A stretch of 64,000 nucleotides of DNA, taken from a virus. The translations under genes were made by a program, and so were the position numbers. Of the stretch, positions 39,011 to 47,659 are shown piece after piece. The number at the start of each line of letters is the position of its first letter. Positions within the stretch are counted from its first letter, which is position 1. The notes beneath the pieces were generated by a model, which was not told the origin of the DNA, did not search any database, and saw nothing but the letters and a program-made list of their open reading frames with translations. Location: the IMG/VR virus record IMGVR_UViG_3300028800_000076, positions 1-64,000 of that record. One strand, written 5' to 3'.

Positions 39011-39604
39011 ATGGCTTGGCCCAAAGGAAAACCGCGTGGTAAGACTGCTCCTTCGGTTGCTGACCTTGCAGGTGCTCCAGCCACCCCAGTGGAACGCGCG
39101 CCCCTCAAGGCTCGCCCCACTGGGGTGAACCGCTTCAAACTCAAGGCGGGCGCGAATTGGGAATCGACCGATGATAGTCTCCCGGACGGCATCGACCGCT
39201 ATCACATCGACAAGGAAGAGATTCCAGAAGGCTTCGACCTTCAGTGGGTGACGGTCAGCGTCCTGGGCCAGGACATGCCGCGCGAGCGTGCAGCCTTCGA
39301 GCGTAAGGGCTGGACGCCTGTCCATCAGGAAGACTTCGACGGCACCTTTAATGGCCGCTGGATGCCTCGCGATGCGGATGGCGAGATCAATGAGGGCGGT
39401 CAGGTGCTGATGGCACGCCCGCTTGAGATCAGCCTGAAGGCCCGCAAGCGCGATCAGCAAATGGCCCGCGATCAGATTCGCGTCAAAGAGCAGGCGCTGT
39501 ATTCGGGTGATCTGCCCATCTCGGGCGCGGATCACGTCTCGGCGCGTAAATTCAATTCGATCAATCGCAGCGTTGAGAGGATTGCGGTTCCCTCGGATGA
39601 TTGA
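39011..39604 (+). CDS. Head-region hypothetical protein
   Basis: A 197-residue protein. MAWPKGKPRGK gives a basic start; the centre (YHIDKEEIPEGFDLQWVTVSVLG, GWTPVHQEDFDGTFNGRW) is alpha/beta, and the C terminus is a basic helix. Its place between scaffold and capsid genes suggests a head-assembly or decoration role. The end is overlapped by an HNH endonuclease gene, which may have truncated or changed its C terminus. No family named. Confidence 0.55.
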   Translation: MAWPKGKPRGKTAPSVADLAGAPATPVERAPLKARPTGVNRFKLKAGANWESTDDSLPDGIDRYHIDKEEIPEGFDLQWVTVSVLGQDMPRERAAFERKGWTPVHQEDFDGTFNGRWMPRDADGEINEGGQVLMARPLEISLKARKRDQQMARDQIRVKEQALYSGDLPISGADHVSARKFNSINRSVERIAVPSDD

Positions 39605-40247
39605 TTCCTATTCTGCTGCGAGGGCCGCAGGCGCTAAGAAGTATTTTACTGGGAAGCCCTGTAAATACGGTCACCTCGCAGAGCGGCTTGCTTCGACTGG
39701 CTCCTGTACACGATGCAATGAGATTAATAATCTATTGTGGGATGCTGCGCACAGGCAGCAGCGAAGCGAAGCTGCAAAATCTCGTCGTCAAGAGAATCCG
39801 GAAAAACAACGGGAGGCTGTGCGCAGACATTACATTTCCAATAAAGAAAAAAGGCTCGCATTTGCGAGGCGGTATGCTGAAAAACACAGAATATTAATTG
39901 CAGAAAAACGAAGGCTTCCAGCCAGCAGGGTCAGGGACCGGGAGCGGTTGAGGAAATGGAGAAAAGATAATCCAGAAAGTGTAAAAATGAGCACTAGCCG
40001 CCGCAGAGCGGTAATTGGCAATCATAGTCGCGCAGACATATCAGAGATACTAGGATGGCAGAGAAATAAATGCGCGTATTGTCGTGTGAGTCTGCGGAAA
40101 GGTTTTCACCTGGATCATATTTTGCCTATCGCTAAAGGCGGATCGAACTTTAGAGCCAATCTTCAGGCCCTATGCCCAGACTGTAATCTGCGGAAAAATG
40201 CCAAACACCCTATTGAATTTGCCCAAAATATTGGATTGCTGCTCTAG
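39597..40247 (+). CDS. HNH endonuclease with zinc fingers
   Basis: A 216-residue protein: N-terminal YFTGKPCKYGH with CTRCNEI, a long basic helix, and a C-terminal HNH core CAYC - FHLDHILPIAKGG - NLQALCPDCNLRK with two CxxC pairs. A free-standing homing endonuclease of phage type. The ATG at 39597 overlaps the end of the head gene. AT-rich compared with both neighbours, a sign of recent entry. Confidence 0.88.
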   Translation: MIDSYSAARAAGAKKYFTGKPCKYGHLAERLASTGSCTRCNEINNLLWDAAHRQQRSEAAKSRRQENPEKQREAVRRHYISNKEKRLAFARRYAEKHRILIAEKRRLPASRVRDRERLRKWRKDNPESVKMSTSRRRAVIGNHSRADISEILGWQRNKCAYCRVSLRKGFHLDHILPIAKGGSNFRANLQALCPDCNLRKNAKHPIEFAQNIGLLL

Positions 40248-40254
40248 AGAGCTA

Positions 40255-40311
40255 TTGACGCCATACCGCCAATAGCCTTATAGGTAATTGATACACCCAG
40301 ATAATGGGTGT
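40255..40311 (+). promoter_or_regulatory. Candidate promoter and hairpin before capsid genes
   Basis: TTGACG (40255-40260) and TATAGG (40279-40284) are 18 bases apart. Just after them ACACCC (40293-40298) pairs with GGGTGT (40306-40311). The pair could give the capsid genes a separate, strong transcript after the endonuclease gene. Nothing else is visible in 40312-40401 apart from the ribosome site. Confidence 0.45.
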
Positions 40312-40401
40312 GAGCGCGCCGCTCAAAATCCAAACATCACACGCCGTGGTGGTTCCGGTAGACGCCCAATCATGGGCTCTACGAGAGAGGAGCCCTGCAC
40401 C

Positions 40402-41028
40402 ATGGCTAATACGAATAACGCATTTGGTTTCCGCTCGTTTGGCCATCAGGATGGCTCCGCCCCGACGATGGGGCTTCAGCGCTATTTCATCAATTCCAGC
40501 GACACCAACCTGTACTTCACGGGTGATCCGGTGGCGCTCTCGTCCGCTGTTGGCGGCGGCAACATCCAACCCTATAGCGGTAGCTCGCTCTCGGTCATCT
40601 GCCTTGGCATCTTCGCAGGCTGCGAATACTACAACACCAACGTCCAGAAACAGGTCTGGTCGCCATACTTCCCGGGCAACGTCGGCTCTTCGAGCCCTTG
40701 CACCGCCTACGTCATCACCGATCCGGAAATGCAGTTTCTGGTCCAGGCCTCATCGGGCCCGGTGACCTCCAGCTATATCGGCTACAACCTCAACATCATC
40801 TCGGCCGTTTCCTCGTTGGGCAACACCACCAACGGTATCTCCAACGTCACCATCAACTCGTCGGCGGGCACGCTCGGTGGCTCCTCGCAGCCCTTCCGCG
40901 TGATCGACGTTTATTCGAACTTCGCACCTCCGGGCGCTCCGGGTGCTGATGTCACGACTGCTTTCAACTGGGTTGTTGTCGCGCCGAATAACTGGGCTCG
41001 CCGGACCCTCACGGCCGTCAGCACCTAA
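40402..41028 (+). CDS. Head structural protein next to capsid
   Basis: A 208-residue protein starting ANTNNAFGFRSFGHQDGSAPTMG, then YFTGDPVALS and beta-rich Gly/Ser sequence. The NAFGFR start and GDPV turn resemble a family placed next to capsid genes in other phages, probably a capsid-associated or decoration protein. AGGAG precedes the ATG at 40402; the longer ORF is not supported. Ends tail to tail with an antisense HNH gene. Confidence 0.65.
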   Translation: MANTNNAFGFRSFGHQDGSAPTMGLQRYFINSSDTNLYFTGDPVALSSAVGGGNIQPYSGSSLSVICLGIFAGCEYYNTNVQKQVWSPYFPGNVGSSSPCTAYVITDPEMQFLVQASSGPVTSSYIGYNLNIISAVSSLGNTTNGISNVTINSSAGTLGGSSQPFRVIDVYSNFAPPGAPGADVTTAFNWVVVAPNNWARRTLTAVST

Positions 41029-41711
41029 TCATGACAACCGCCCTCGCCAATAACGTATTTCTTGGTCTTGCGCTTCCTGGGAAGCGCAGCCAGGATTTCG
41101 GCTGGCGATTTGCCTTGGCTTCCAAGAGCCAAGATTATTGCGATGGTTTCTTCGGTAATAATGGCGCTAAATTCGGAACCGTCATCGATGTGTCGCCACG
41201 AACGACCAGTGACGATACTGTTGACTGTGCCGTAGGCGAGTCCAAGGGACTTGGCCACCGCGACTTGCTGCTCGCCTTCCGTAACGCGGCGTTTAATCTC
41301 CCTTACTTCATCTTCCGAAAGCTTTTTTCGCCAGCGGCCAGCGTGCACAGAATCACGGATGTTTTGTCTGTGCGAAAGCCATTCGAGGTTGCTGGCCGCG
41401 TTGTTCATCGGATCATGATCAATGTGGCTGGCGTCAGAAAGGTTTTCCGGGTTGGGAACGAAAGCAATCGCAACCAGTCGATGGACCAGGAATTGGCGCT
41501 CATTTCCATTCTTGGAAAGGACGACACACAGTCGGCCGCCTTGTCGGCCCCCGGCAAAGTTGGTGCTCGGCTTCAGAACGTGGCCATTCCGGCGAATGCT
41601 CCGACCCCGGCCGTCCGTCACAATACGCTCGATGCTTCTTACACGGCCAAGGTCGCTAACTTCATACAGGCCTTCGTAGCCAACCACTGCACGCCATTCC
41701 TCAAGAAACAT
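41025..41711 (-). CDS. HNH endonuclease (NUMOD4-HNH), antisense in virion operon
   Basis: A 228-residue protein from the ATG at 41711. EEWRAVVGYEGLYEVSDLGRVRSI is a NUMOD4 motif; FLVHRLVAIAFVPNPENLS and HIDHDPMNNAASNLEWLSHRQN form the HNH core; the last part has a helix-turn-helix (QVAVAKSLGLAYGTVNSIVTG). It is the only leftward gene in the 31.6-64 kb region, between two capsid-region genes, so it must use its own promoter or be silent most of the time. Confidence 0.88.
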   Translation of the reverse strand: MFLEEWRAVVGYEGLYEVSDLGRVRSIERIVTDGRGRSIRRNGHVLKPSTNFAGGRQGGRLCVVLSKNGNERQFLVHRLVAIAFVPNPENLSDASHIDHDPMNNAASNLEWLSHRQNIRDSVHAGRWRKKLSEDEVREIKRRVTEGEQQVAVAKSLGLAYGTVNSIVTGRSWRHIDDGSEFSAIITEETIAIILALGSQGKSPAEILAALPRKRKTKKYVIGEGGCHD

Positions 41712-41854
41712 TCTTATTCTCCATTCATGGAACCTAACAGGGTTTATGTAATGGATGCTAATAAGCTTGTCAATGGTCACCACAAATTCCTCTCAGGCGA
41801 CTATGATACTGCAAAAAATGCAGTTAAATCAGCGCCTTATTTGGGAGTACTATA

Positions 41855-42769
41855 ATGCCCGTAGCTCTTTCGCAAATCCGCGATTTGCTGCTCCCAGGCC
41901 TCTGGGGAATAAGCGGTAAGTATCCTATGATTGAGAGGCAGTGGCCAAAAGTTTTTCGGCAAACCGAATCCAACATGGCGCTCGAACGTCGCGCGGCCAT
42001 GAGGTATCTCGGCTACGCGCAGCTTAAGCAGGAAGGCGCTCCGACTTCCTTCGATAACGCGGCTGGCCAGCGCTACATCTACAATGCAGAGCACTTTGAA
42101 ATTGCTCTCGGCTATGCCATCACCCGTAAGGCCATCGACGACAACCTCTATAAGTCAGAGTTTGGTCCCAATAACGACGGCCTGATGGAGAGCTTCAAGG
42201 AGACGGAGGAGCTTTACGCTGCCAACGTCTTCAATCAGGGCTCGACTTATAATCCGGCTATCGGCGGCGACGGCGTGGCGCTCTTTAGCACCTCGCATCC
42301 GACTGATGCGGCCACCATCTCCAACATCGCATCTCCGGCCGTGGGTCTGAACGAGACCTCACTGCTCAATGCGCTCATCACCATCCGCACCACTTGGCTT
42401 GATAACGCGGGCCTCAAGATTCACGCCCGTGGCCGCAAGGCTGTGGTGCCTCCGAATCTGGAGCCGATTGCGCTGCGACTGTTCCGCAGCGAGTTGCGCC
42501 CCGGCACGGCCAACAACGATGTGAACGCCATTCTGGGCATGAACGAATCCCTCAAGGAGGGATTCCTGACATGGGACTATCTCACGTCGTCCTTTGGTTG
42601 GTTCGTTCTTACCAATCATGAAGGCCTGATCTTCTTCAACCGCAAGCCGTATGAGACGGATATGTCGGTTGAGTTTACGACTGACAATCTTCTGGTGAAG
42701 GGCTATCAGCGATACGTGCCGACCTACTATGATTGGCGCGCGGCCTGGGCTTCTTACGCCACGTCGTAA
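41855..42769 (+). CDS. Major capsid protein
   Basis: A 304-residue protein. A helical start (ALSQIRDLLLPGLWG), EHFEIALGYAITRKAIDDNLY, LFSTSHPTDAATISN and a C terminus with GLIFFNRKPYETDMSVEFTTDNLLVKGYQRY suit the Mu gpT-like HK97-fold capsid family. GGGAGTACTATA before the ATG is a good ribosome site. Position after scaffold and before fibres supports the call. Assignment of family branch is from memory of patterns. Confidence 0.8.
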   Translation: MPVALSQIRDLLLPGLWGISGKYPMIERQWPKVFRQTESNMALERRAAMRYLGYAQLKQEGAPTSFDNAAGQRYIYNAEHFEIALGYAITRKAIDDNLYKSEFGPNNDGLMESFKETEELYAANVFNQGSTYNPAIGGDGVALFSTSHPTDAATISNIASPAVGLNETSLLNALITIRTTWLDNAGLKIHARGRKAVVPPNLEPIALRLFRSELRPGTANNDVNAILGMNESLKEGFLTWDYLTSSFGWFVLTNHEGLIFFNRKPYETDMSVEFTTDNLLVKGYQRYVPTYYDWRAAWASYATS

Positions 42770-42795
42770 TAGGAATAGCGGCTGGAGACCAATAG

Positions 42796-43782
42796 ATGAC
42801 GATTAGTGCATGGACTGGCCCAGTAGTCAGCTTTGGTACTGTCCTTAATTCCACCAATGGCCTGACGGGCACGAGTGCGGATAACAATCCGCAGAATGGC
42901 CCGTCCATGTTCGCTAATGGCGGGGCGCTTCTCGATCCGCGTGCTGCCTACCAGTATTTCCCTGGCGCGGGCATCTCGACGCCGGTCTATGGGTTTATGT
43001 ACGGCGATGCGACGGTGGACTATGCTCCGTCTTCGGCCTCGTCCAATGCCTTTGCGGTTAGCTCTGCAACCCAGCCCGGCGCTAGCTCTGCGATCACGCT
43101 CACGCCCTCGGCGGCCAAGGGCACATTTCTCACCACCATTGTGGCTCCTGAGAATGGCCAGACTGTTTCCGTTATCGCCATCGACTCGACGGCCGCATTC
43201 CTGAGCTTTGGTTCAGACGCCAACGTGCGCGTTTGGAACCCGACCGCAGGCACGGGCCGCTGTATCTCCATCACCACGTCTTCGTCTGGTGACCAAGGAA
43301 GCTGGACTATCGCTGGCCGCGATATGTACGGCTATAAGATGACTGAAGTGATCGCCACGTCGAGCGTCACCTTCACCACCCAGAAGGCCTTCAAGTATCT
43401 GAATGCCAATGGCGCGATTACGGCCTCTTCGGTTGTCACCAGCACGGGTGTTAGCGTCGGTCTATCCGATACCTATGGCATGCCATTCCGTGTGAACCAT
43501 GCAGGTGTTGTGAACCTCCTTCTGGCGATGTCGTCTGGAGCGGGCGGCGGCTTGCTCCTGACAACGGTAGCCCCGACTTCTGGTAACCTCGTCTTCGGCT
43601 CGACTGCTCTCACGGCCACTGCGACAACTGCCGATCCGCGCGGCACCTGGGCCTCTTCGCTGGCGTCCGGTAGCTCGAATCGCATGCAAATCCAGGTGAC
43701 GCCGACTGCGGCGGCCCTGGCCTCGATGACCAGCAGCAACATGCAGCCGTTGTTCGGCTATCCACAATTCTCTTCGGTCTAA
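42796..43782 (+). CDS. Virion structural protein
   Basis: A 328-residue Ser/Thr/Ala/Gly-rich, beta-type protein with no lysine-rich stretches, typical of capsid decoration or tail proteins (for example YGDATVDYAPSSAS, SDTYGMPFRVNHAG). CTGGAGACC precedes the ATG. No family named. Confidence 0.65.
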   Translation: MTISAWTGPVVSFGTVLNSTNGLTGTSADNNPQNGPSMFANGGALLDPRAAYQYFPGAGISTPVYGFMYGDATVDYAPSSASSNAFAVSSATQPGASSAITLTPSAAKGTFLTTIVAPENGQTVSVIAIDSTAAFLSFGSDANVRVWNPTAGTGRCISITTSSSGDQGSWTIAGRDMYGYKMTEVIATSSVTFTTQKAFKYLNANGAITASSVVTSTGVSVGLSDTYGMPFRVNHAGVVNLLLAMSSGAGGGLLLTTVAPTSGNLVFGSTALTATATTADPRGTWASSLASGSSNRMQIQVTPTAAALASMTSSNMQPLFGYPQFSSV

Positions 43783-43796
43783 GGAGCACCTAGACA

Positions 43797-44033
43797 ATGG
43801 CCAATCGTCACAAGATGGCTCGCAAGAGCGGTGGCAAGGTTTACTACGATGGCGGGTCTTCCAAGGTCGCCAAGGAAGCCAGCGAGCGCAAAGACGGTGG
43901 CTCGGTCAAGCGCGCCGAAGGCGGCAAGGTCCCAGCCAAGGCAGCGGGCGGCCGTCTGGACAAGCGTGCTCGCGGCGGACGCACAGGCGCGGACAAGAGT
44001 CCATTCTCTTCGGCGGCCCTCAAAAAGGGGTAA
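43797..44033 (+). CDS. Small very basic protein with RARGGR motif
   Basis: A 78-residue protein rich in K, R and G with repeats of GG(K/R) and the motif LDKRARGGRTGADK near residue 57, shared with 36952-37401. At the end (AALKKG then TAA) the message reads CAAAAAGGGG, and the -1 frame continues into a second domain up to 44215. Probably a DNA-binding or head-filling virion protein. GGAGCACC precedes the ATG. Confidence 0.6.
   Translation: MANRHKMARKSGGKVYYDGGSSKVAKEASERKDGGSVKRAEGGKVPAKAAGGRLDKRARGGRTGADKSPFSSAALKKG
44021..44030 (+). other. Possible -1 frameshift site (CAAAAAGGGG)
   Basis: The run of five A and four G directly before the TAA at 44031 is a likely slip site. A -1 slip would read CAA AAA GGG GTA ACA and extend the basic protein by about 60 residues to the TGA at 44215. 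The extension has no ATG of its own. Confidence 0.45.
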
Positions 44034-44068
44034 CAGCGTTCGCGAGCGGGGGCTGGATCGCGGGCGCG

Positions 44069-44215
44069 GTGAAGCACAAGGGAGCCCTCAGGCAGGCCGC
44101 GCATCGTGCCGGAGAGAGCACGCACGAGTTTGCAGAGACTCACAAGAATGCTCCAGGGACTCTAGGACGCAGAGCTAGATTGGCCCTCACTCTCTCAAAG
44201 CTGAGGAACCGCTGA
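44069..44215 (+). CDS. Downstream basic domain, own GTG start or frameshift product
   Basis: In the -1 frame after 43797-44033 lies a protein-like sequence with GWIAGAVKHKGALRQAAHRAGE, then FAETHKNAPGTLGRRARLALTLSKL. The pattern KxKGALxxxAxxAGE...GxxARLAxTL is one I recognise from the C-terminal ends of small basic phage proteins. The best start inside it is GTG at 44069 with no clear ribosome site, so making it as a -1 extension of the upstream protein is at least as likely. A sequencing indel in the homopolymer is a third possibility. Confidence 0.5.
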   Translation: MKHKGALRQAAHRAGESTHEFAETHKNAPGTLGRRARLALTLSKLRNR

Positions 44216-44219
44216 TCCC

Positions 44220-44669
44220 ATGAGCTTCCCCTACCTTCAGCGCAGCATCGCGGTCGGCACATCCTCCACAAACGCCTATGCGGCCAACCAAACCATTGGG
44301 GGGCTGAATCAGATTCAGAACGTGCCATCCGGCATGTTCATCCAGGCTGTAACCATCACCACGAAGTCGTGCAACACCGGCCAGATGGACTTCCTGCCGT
44401 TCAATTCCTCGATGCCCAATACGACCTTTAGCGATCACAGTTCGATTGCGATTTCATCACAGGATGTTGGTTCGGTGATGTCGCCCATCCACATTACCGA
44501 CTGGACTGCGCTGGGCACGCCATATGTGGGGACAGCCAATGGGCTGGCCTATGTCTATCAGGTGCCATCCAATGCACCGCCATCCCTCTATTTTGCGCTG
44601 GTGACACGCGGCACGCCTACCCTTGCTTCTTCAGCCGACGTGCAGGTGACTGTCACCTTTGTGAGCTAG
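44220..44669 (+). CDS. Virion structural protein
   Basis: A 149-residue beta-rich protein (SFPYLQRSIAVGTSSTNAYAA, SPIHITDWTALGTPYVG, ADVQVTVTFVS at the end). Its end with alternating Val/Thr resembles 48926-49459. GAGGAA precedes the ATG. Likely a decoration or tail protein by position. No family named. Confidence 0.6.
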   Translation: MSFPYLQRSIAVGTSSTNAYAANQTIGGLNQIQNVPSGMFIQAVTITTKSCNTGQMDFLPFNSSMPNTTFSDHSSIAISSQDVGSVMSPIHITDWTALGTPYVGTANGLAYVYQVPSNAPPSLYFALVTRGTPTLASSADVQVTVTFVS

Positions 44670-44675
44670 CCTCAC

Positions 44676-47378
44676 ATGCGCGGGATCATGTTTCCCCCAC
44701 TTCAGGGTTTCGGATATCTGCCACAACTGGCGAGGAGCGGGATTCCTAATTGGGTTGTGGCCCGGTATGGTAGCGTCGGCATTCCGAATATTGCCGCCGA
44801 TTTTGTAAATGATCGATACTGGGTCAGCGGGATAGGCTCTGTAAGTCTTACACAGCTTTTATCGGTCACGAGAGCCTCTCCAGAGACCGCGACTGATTCC
44901 TCCGGCAACGTGTTCTCGTTCGCGAACAATGTGGCCGCGCGCACGAACCTGGGCCTCGGCGTCTGGGAGGGCCGCACCAACAGCGTCCCCACGTCGGACA
45001 TGACGGGGGCGGTGGCGATCGACAACGCGCTGACGAACGGGTTCTTCAACAGCCCGAGCGGCGCGGGTAGCGGGTGGACGCCCTTCGTGGGCGGAAGCGG
45101 GTCAGTCACGTTCACGACCGGGCAGGTCAGCATCGTCGGTGACGGCACCAACAACTCAGGAATTGATCAGCAGTTCACCACCGTCAACGGTCAAGTCTAC
45201 GAGCTGAATTACACGCTCGCTCCGGGCTCGATGAATGTGTCGGTCGGGACCACTCAGGGCGGAACGCAGTACGGCACACCAGGCACCTCGACCGGACAAA
45301 ATATTTTCAGGTTCACGGCCACCGGAACGACGGCTTGGCTCCGGTTCTATCGAAGCGTCAACGCCGTCAACGCGGCCATCAGCGCCGTCAGCGTCCAGGC
45401 CGAGCTTGTCACCAACGGCGACTTCGCGTCGAACCCGATCAACGCATCGCAGAACACCACGTCGAACGGCTGGCAGTGGAATGCTGGCGGCACGTCTGCG
45501 CCGACCTATAACAGCGGCGCTCAGAACGTCACCTTGACCAGTGATGCTGGTGGCGATGCGGTCAACTTCAACACTATCCTCTTTGCGACGGTCGTGGGGG
45601 TGACATACACGATCCATCTTGACGCGACGCTTAGCGGCGGCGCATTCACAATGCGCGCCGGGACGTCCATTGGCGGCAATCAGCTTTTGAACTCGACCGG
45701 TAATACATCGGGGACGAACAAGCAGTTTCAGTTCACTGCGACCACGACGACTTCCGGCATTAGCATTGTCTTTGGCGCCGCGTCACAGACGATGCTGATC
45801 GACAACGTGTCCGTGCAGAGCGCGGGCAAGCTGCCGAACAACTGGACGAGTTTCCCGGTCCCTGGAACGATCAGGACTGTTGTCGGGGTGGGGACGGACA
45901 GCGGCTTTACAACAATCGATGTTCGTGACAGCGGCACGCCGACCGCAAGTTCTCAGGCGCTCATGGGCGTTGCCTCTAACGGTTCTATCGCCATGAGTGT
46001 CGGTCAAGTTTGGACCCTCAGCGGCTATGAAAGATTGGTGGGTGGCTCTTACACTAACGTCACATCGCCAGTGTTTTCGGCTCAAGCGCAGAACAGCGGC
46101 GGAACGTTCACCGAGTCGTTCATTACCACCAATGCGGTAGCGACATCTGCGGCCTTGGGGACGCAGAGATTTAGCGCCACAAACGCTCTGGCCGTCATAA
46201 CGTCCGCATTCAATCGCGGGCCATTCTACGCCTATAACACTACGAACGGCAGCGCGATTGACATAACGCTTCGTCTTGCTGCCCCGCAGCTTGAACTCAA
46301 CCCCTCGACCCAGGCGCTGACCGCGCCGACGACGGCGGGCGGCTCGCCGGGCACGCCGGGCACGTTACCGACGACGAGCGGCAACTCGTGGTCGGACAAC
46401 TACGTTGCGGCGGGCATCCCCACACGCACGCTCGCGTTCGCGACGCACGGCGGTCAGAGCGTGATGGATGCAACCTATTCCGGGGCGGTGACGAACCCGC
46501 CCGGGCTATTCGTGCTGCCGAACCCTGACGGCTTCACCGGACCGGCCGTAAGCCCCGGTGAGCAGGTCGTTGCCAGCGTCTATTATCAGACCGTCACTGA
46601 CGACGCGCACATAACGTCCGTGGCGCTCGAAATGCTGTTCTTGAACGGCAGCAATGTGCAGCAGGGCAGCACCGCCAGCGTCTCGATCAATAAGGCGACC
46701 GGGTCCGTGACGCAGTACAGCGTGAGCGCGACGGCCCCAGCCAACACGACCAAAGCGATCATTCGCCTCAACCATGCGACGGCGGCAGGTTCCTATACGC
46801 TGGCCTACGAAGCCTACATCGGCCCGTGGTCCCTCACTCCCAATCGCGGCATGGCGACGCCGTGGATCAGCACCACGAGCGGCGCGGTGGCGAGGGTTGT
46901 GGATGTGATTAGTGTCAATTCAACTTTTGTTCCTCAATTTGGTGCCAGCAACACCGGCTATTATGCAGGAACACCTGCCTCGCCAATCGCATATTCTAAT
47001 TTCCAGGCCGGACTGGAGCTTGACGACAACTCACTGAACAATCGTACTTCGGTTTCCCGCGCAGCCAGTTCTGGGCAACCGTTTGCAGTCTATCGTTCTG
47101 CTGGGAGCGTGGTTTTTAACACGACTGTGACGGGCGGCCCCTGGGCACAAAATGTTGCCGGTAAGACCGCGTTTGCTTACGCAGTTTCTGACCAAGCAGC
47201 ATCGTTTAACGGTAATTCAGTCACAACGAACAATTCGGCTTTGGTGATTTCTGGGTTGAACACTATTCATGTGGGAACCGACACAGGTGCCTCTCCTTGG
47301 AATGGTCCTATTACCGAGTTCGCTGTCTGGGCCACTAGGCGGTTAGCGAACAGCGCTCTACAGGTTCTTACCACATGA
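44676..47378 (+). CDS. Fibre-type protein with carbohydrate-binding-like modules
   Basis: A 900-residue protein without membrane segments. After a 150-residue start come at least three beta-sandwich modules of the CBM4/9 or jelly-roll kind: about residues 125-245 (LTNGFFNSPSGAGSGWTPF), 246-400 (LVTNGDFASNPINASQN and SNGWQW), and 560-740, then a concanavalin-like C terminus (SSGQPFAVYRSAGSVVFNT). Such proteins bind cell-surface glycans. Base use is very GC-rich up to about 46,905 and then turns clearly AT-richer, so the gene is a mosaic. Confidence 0.65.
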   Translation: MRGIMFPPLQGFGYLPQLARSGIPNWVVARYGSVGIPNIAADFVNDRYWVSGIGSVSLTQLLSVTRASPETATDSSGNVFSFANNVAARTNLGLGVWEGRTNSVPTSDMTGAVAIDNALTNGFFNSPSGAGSGWTPFVGGSGSVTFTTGQVSIVGDGTNNSGIDQQFTTVNGQVYELNYTLAPGSMNVSVGTTQGGTQYGTPGTSTGQNIFRFTATGTTAWLRFYRSVNAVNAAISAVSVQAELVTNGDFASNPINASQNTTSNGWQWNAGGTSAPTYNSGAQNVTLTSDAGGDAVNFNTILFATVVGVTYTIHLDATLSGGAFTMRAGTSIGGNQLLNSTGNTSGTNKQFQFTATTTTSGISIVFGAASQTMLIDNVSVQSAGKLPNNWTSFPVPGTIRTVVGVGTDSGFTTIDVRDSGTPTASSQALMGVASNGSIAMSVGQVWTLSGYERLVGGSYTNVTSPVFSAQAQNSGGTFTESFITTNAVATSAALGTQRFSATNALAVITSAFNRGPFYAYNTTNGSAIDITLRLAAPQLELNPSTQALTAPTTAGGSPGTPGTLPTTSGNSWSDNYVAAGIPTRTLAFATHGGQSVMDATYSGAVTNPPGLFVLPNPDGFTGPAVSPGEQVVASVYYQTVTDDAHITSVALEMLFLNGSNVQQGSTASVSINKATGSVTQYSVSATAPANTTKAIIRLNHATAAGSYTLAYEAYIGPWSLTPNRGMATPWISTTSGAVARVVDVISVNSTFVPQFGASNTGYYAGTPASPIAYSNFQAGLELDDNSLNNRTSVSRAASSGQPFAVYRSAGSVVFNTTVTGGPWAQNVAGKTAFAYAVSDQAASFNGNSVTTNNSALVISGLNTIHVGTDTGASPWNGPITEFAVWATRRLANSALQVLTT

Positions 47379-47659
47379 TAGACCTTCACCCGGCCCCGAT
47401 ATTGGCTGCCTATCAATCAGCCCCGTCAAACTATGATTATCCCTATGCTGGAATGGTGATCGAGTTCACAGACACGGCTGAGAATGTTGAGCATCATTGC
47501 GGGAAGAATGCGGGAGCCTGCACGCTGATACTGCCGAATTTCAGAGGAGATAAGTGTTATATCCTGTTGCCGTTCGTGGGCCGTGGCGGGGTATCCCTCG
47601 CCACCCAGGAATTGCTTCGCCATCACGAGGTGGCCCACTGTAATGGGTGGAGGCATTGA
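47375..47659 (+). CDS. Small protein with HExxHxxGxxH metal motif
   Basis: A 94-residue protein ending in HEVAHCNGWRH at residues 84-94, an exact HExxHxxGxxH zinc-protease signature at its very C terminus. The two cysteines near 42 and 49 may form a disulfide or bind metal. Such mini proteins occur in phages of alphaproteobacteria as far as I recall. Whether it is an active protease (perhaps for virion maturation or peptidoglycan) is not shown. ATGA overlap with the fibre gene. Confidence 0.65.
   Translation: MIDLHPAPILAAYQSAPSNYDYPYAGMVIEFTDTAENVEHHCGKNAGACTLILPNFRGDKCYILLPFVGRGGVSLATQELLRHHEVAHCNGWRH

Noticed and set aside
41031-41855. 274-residue plus-strand ORF opposite the NUMOD4-HNH gene
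   Set aside because: The minus strand encodes a clear HNH endonuclease; the plus-strand reading lacks a ribosome site and any family pattern.
43831-44178. 115-residue Arg/Ser-rich plus-strand ORF over the basic virion protein
   Set aside because: It is a third frame across two better-supported readings and has the arginine-serine bias of a shadow.
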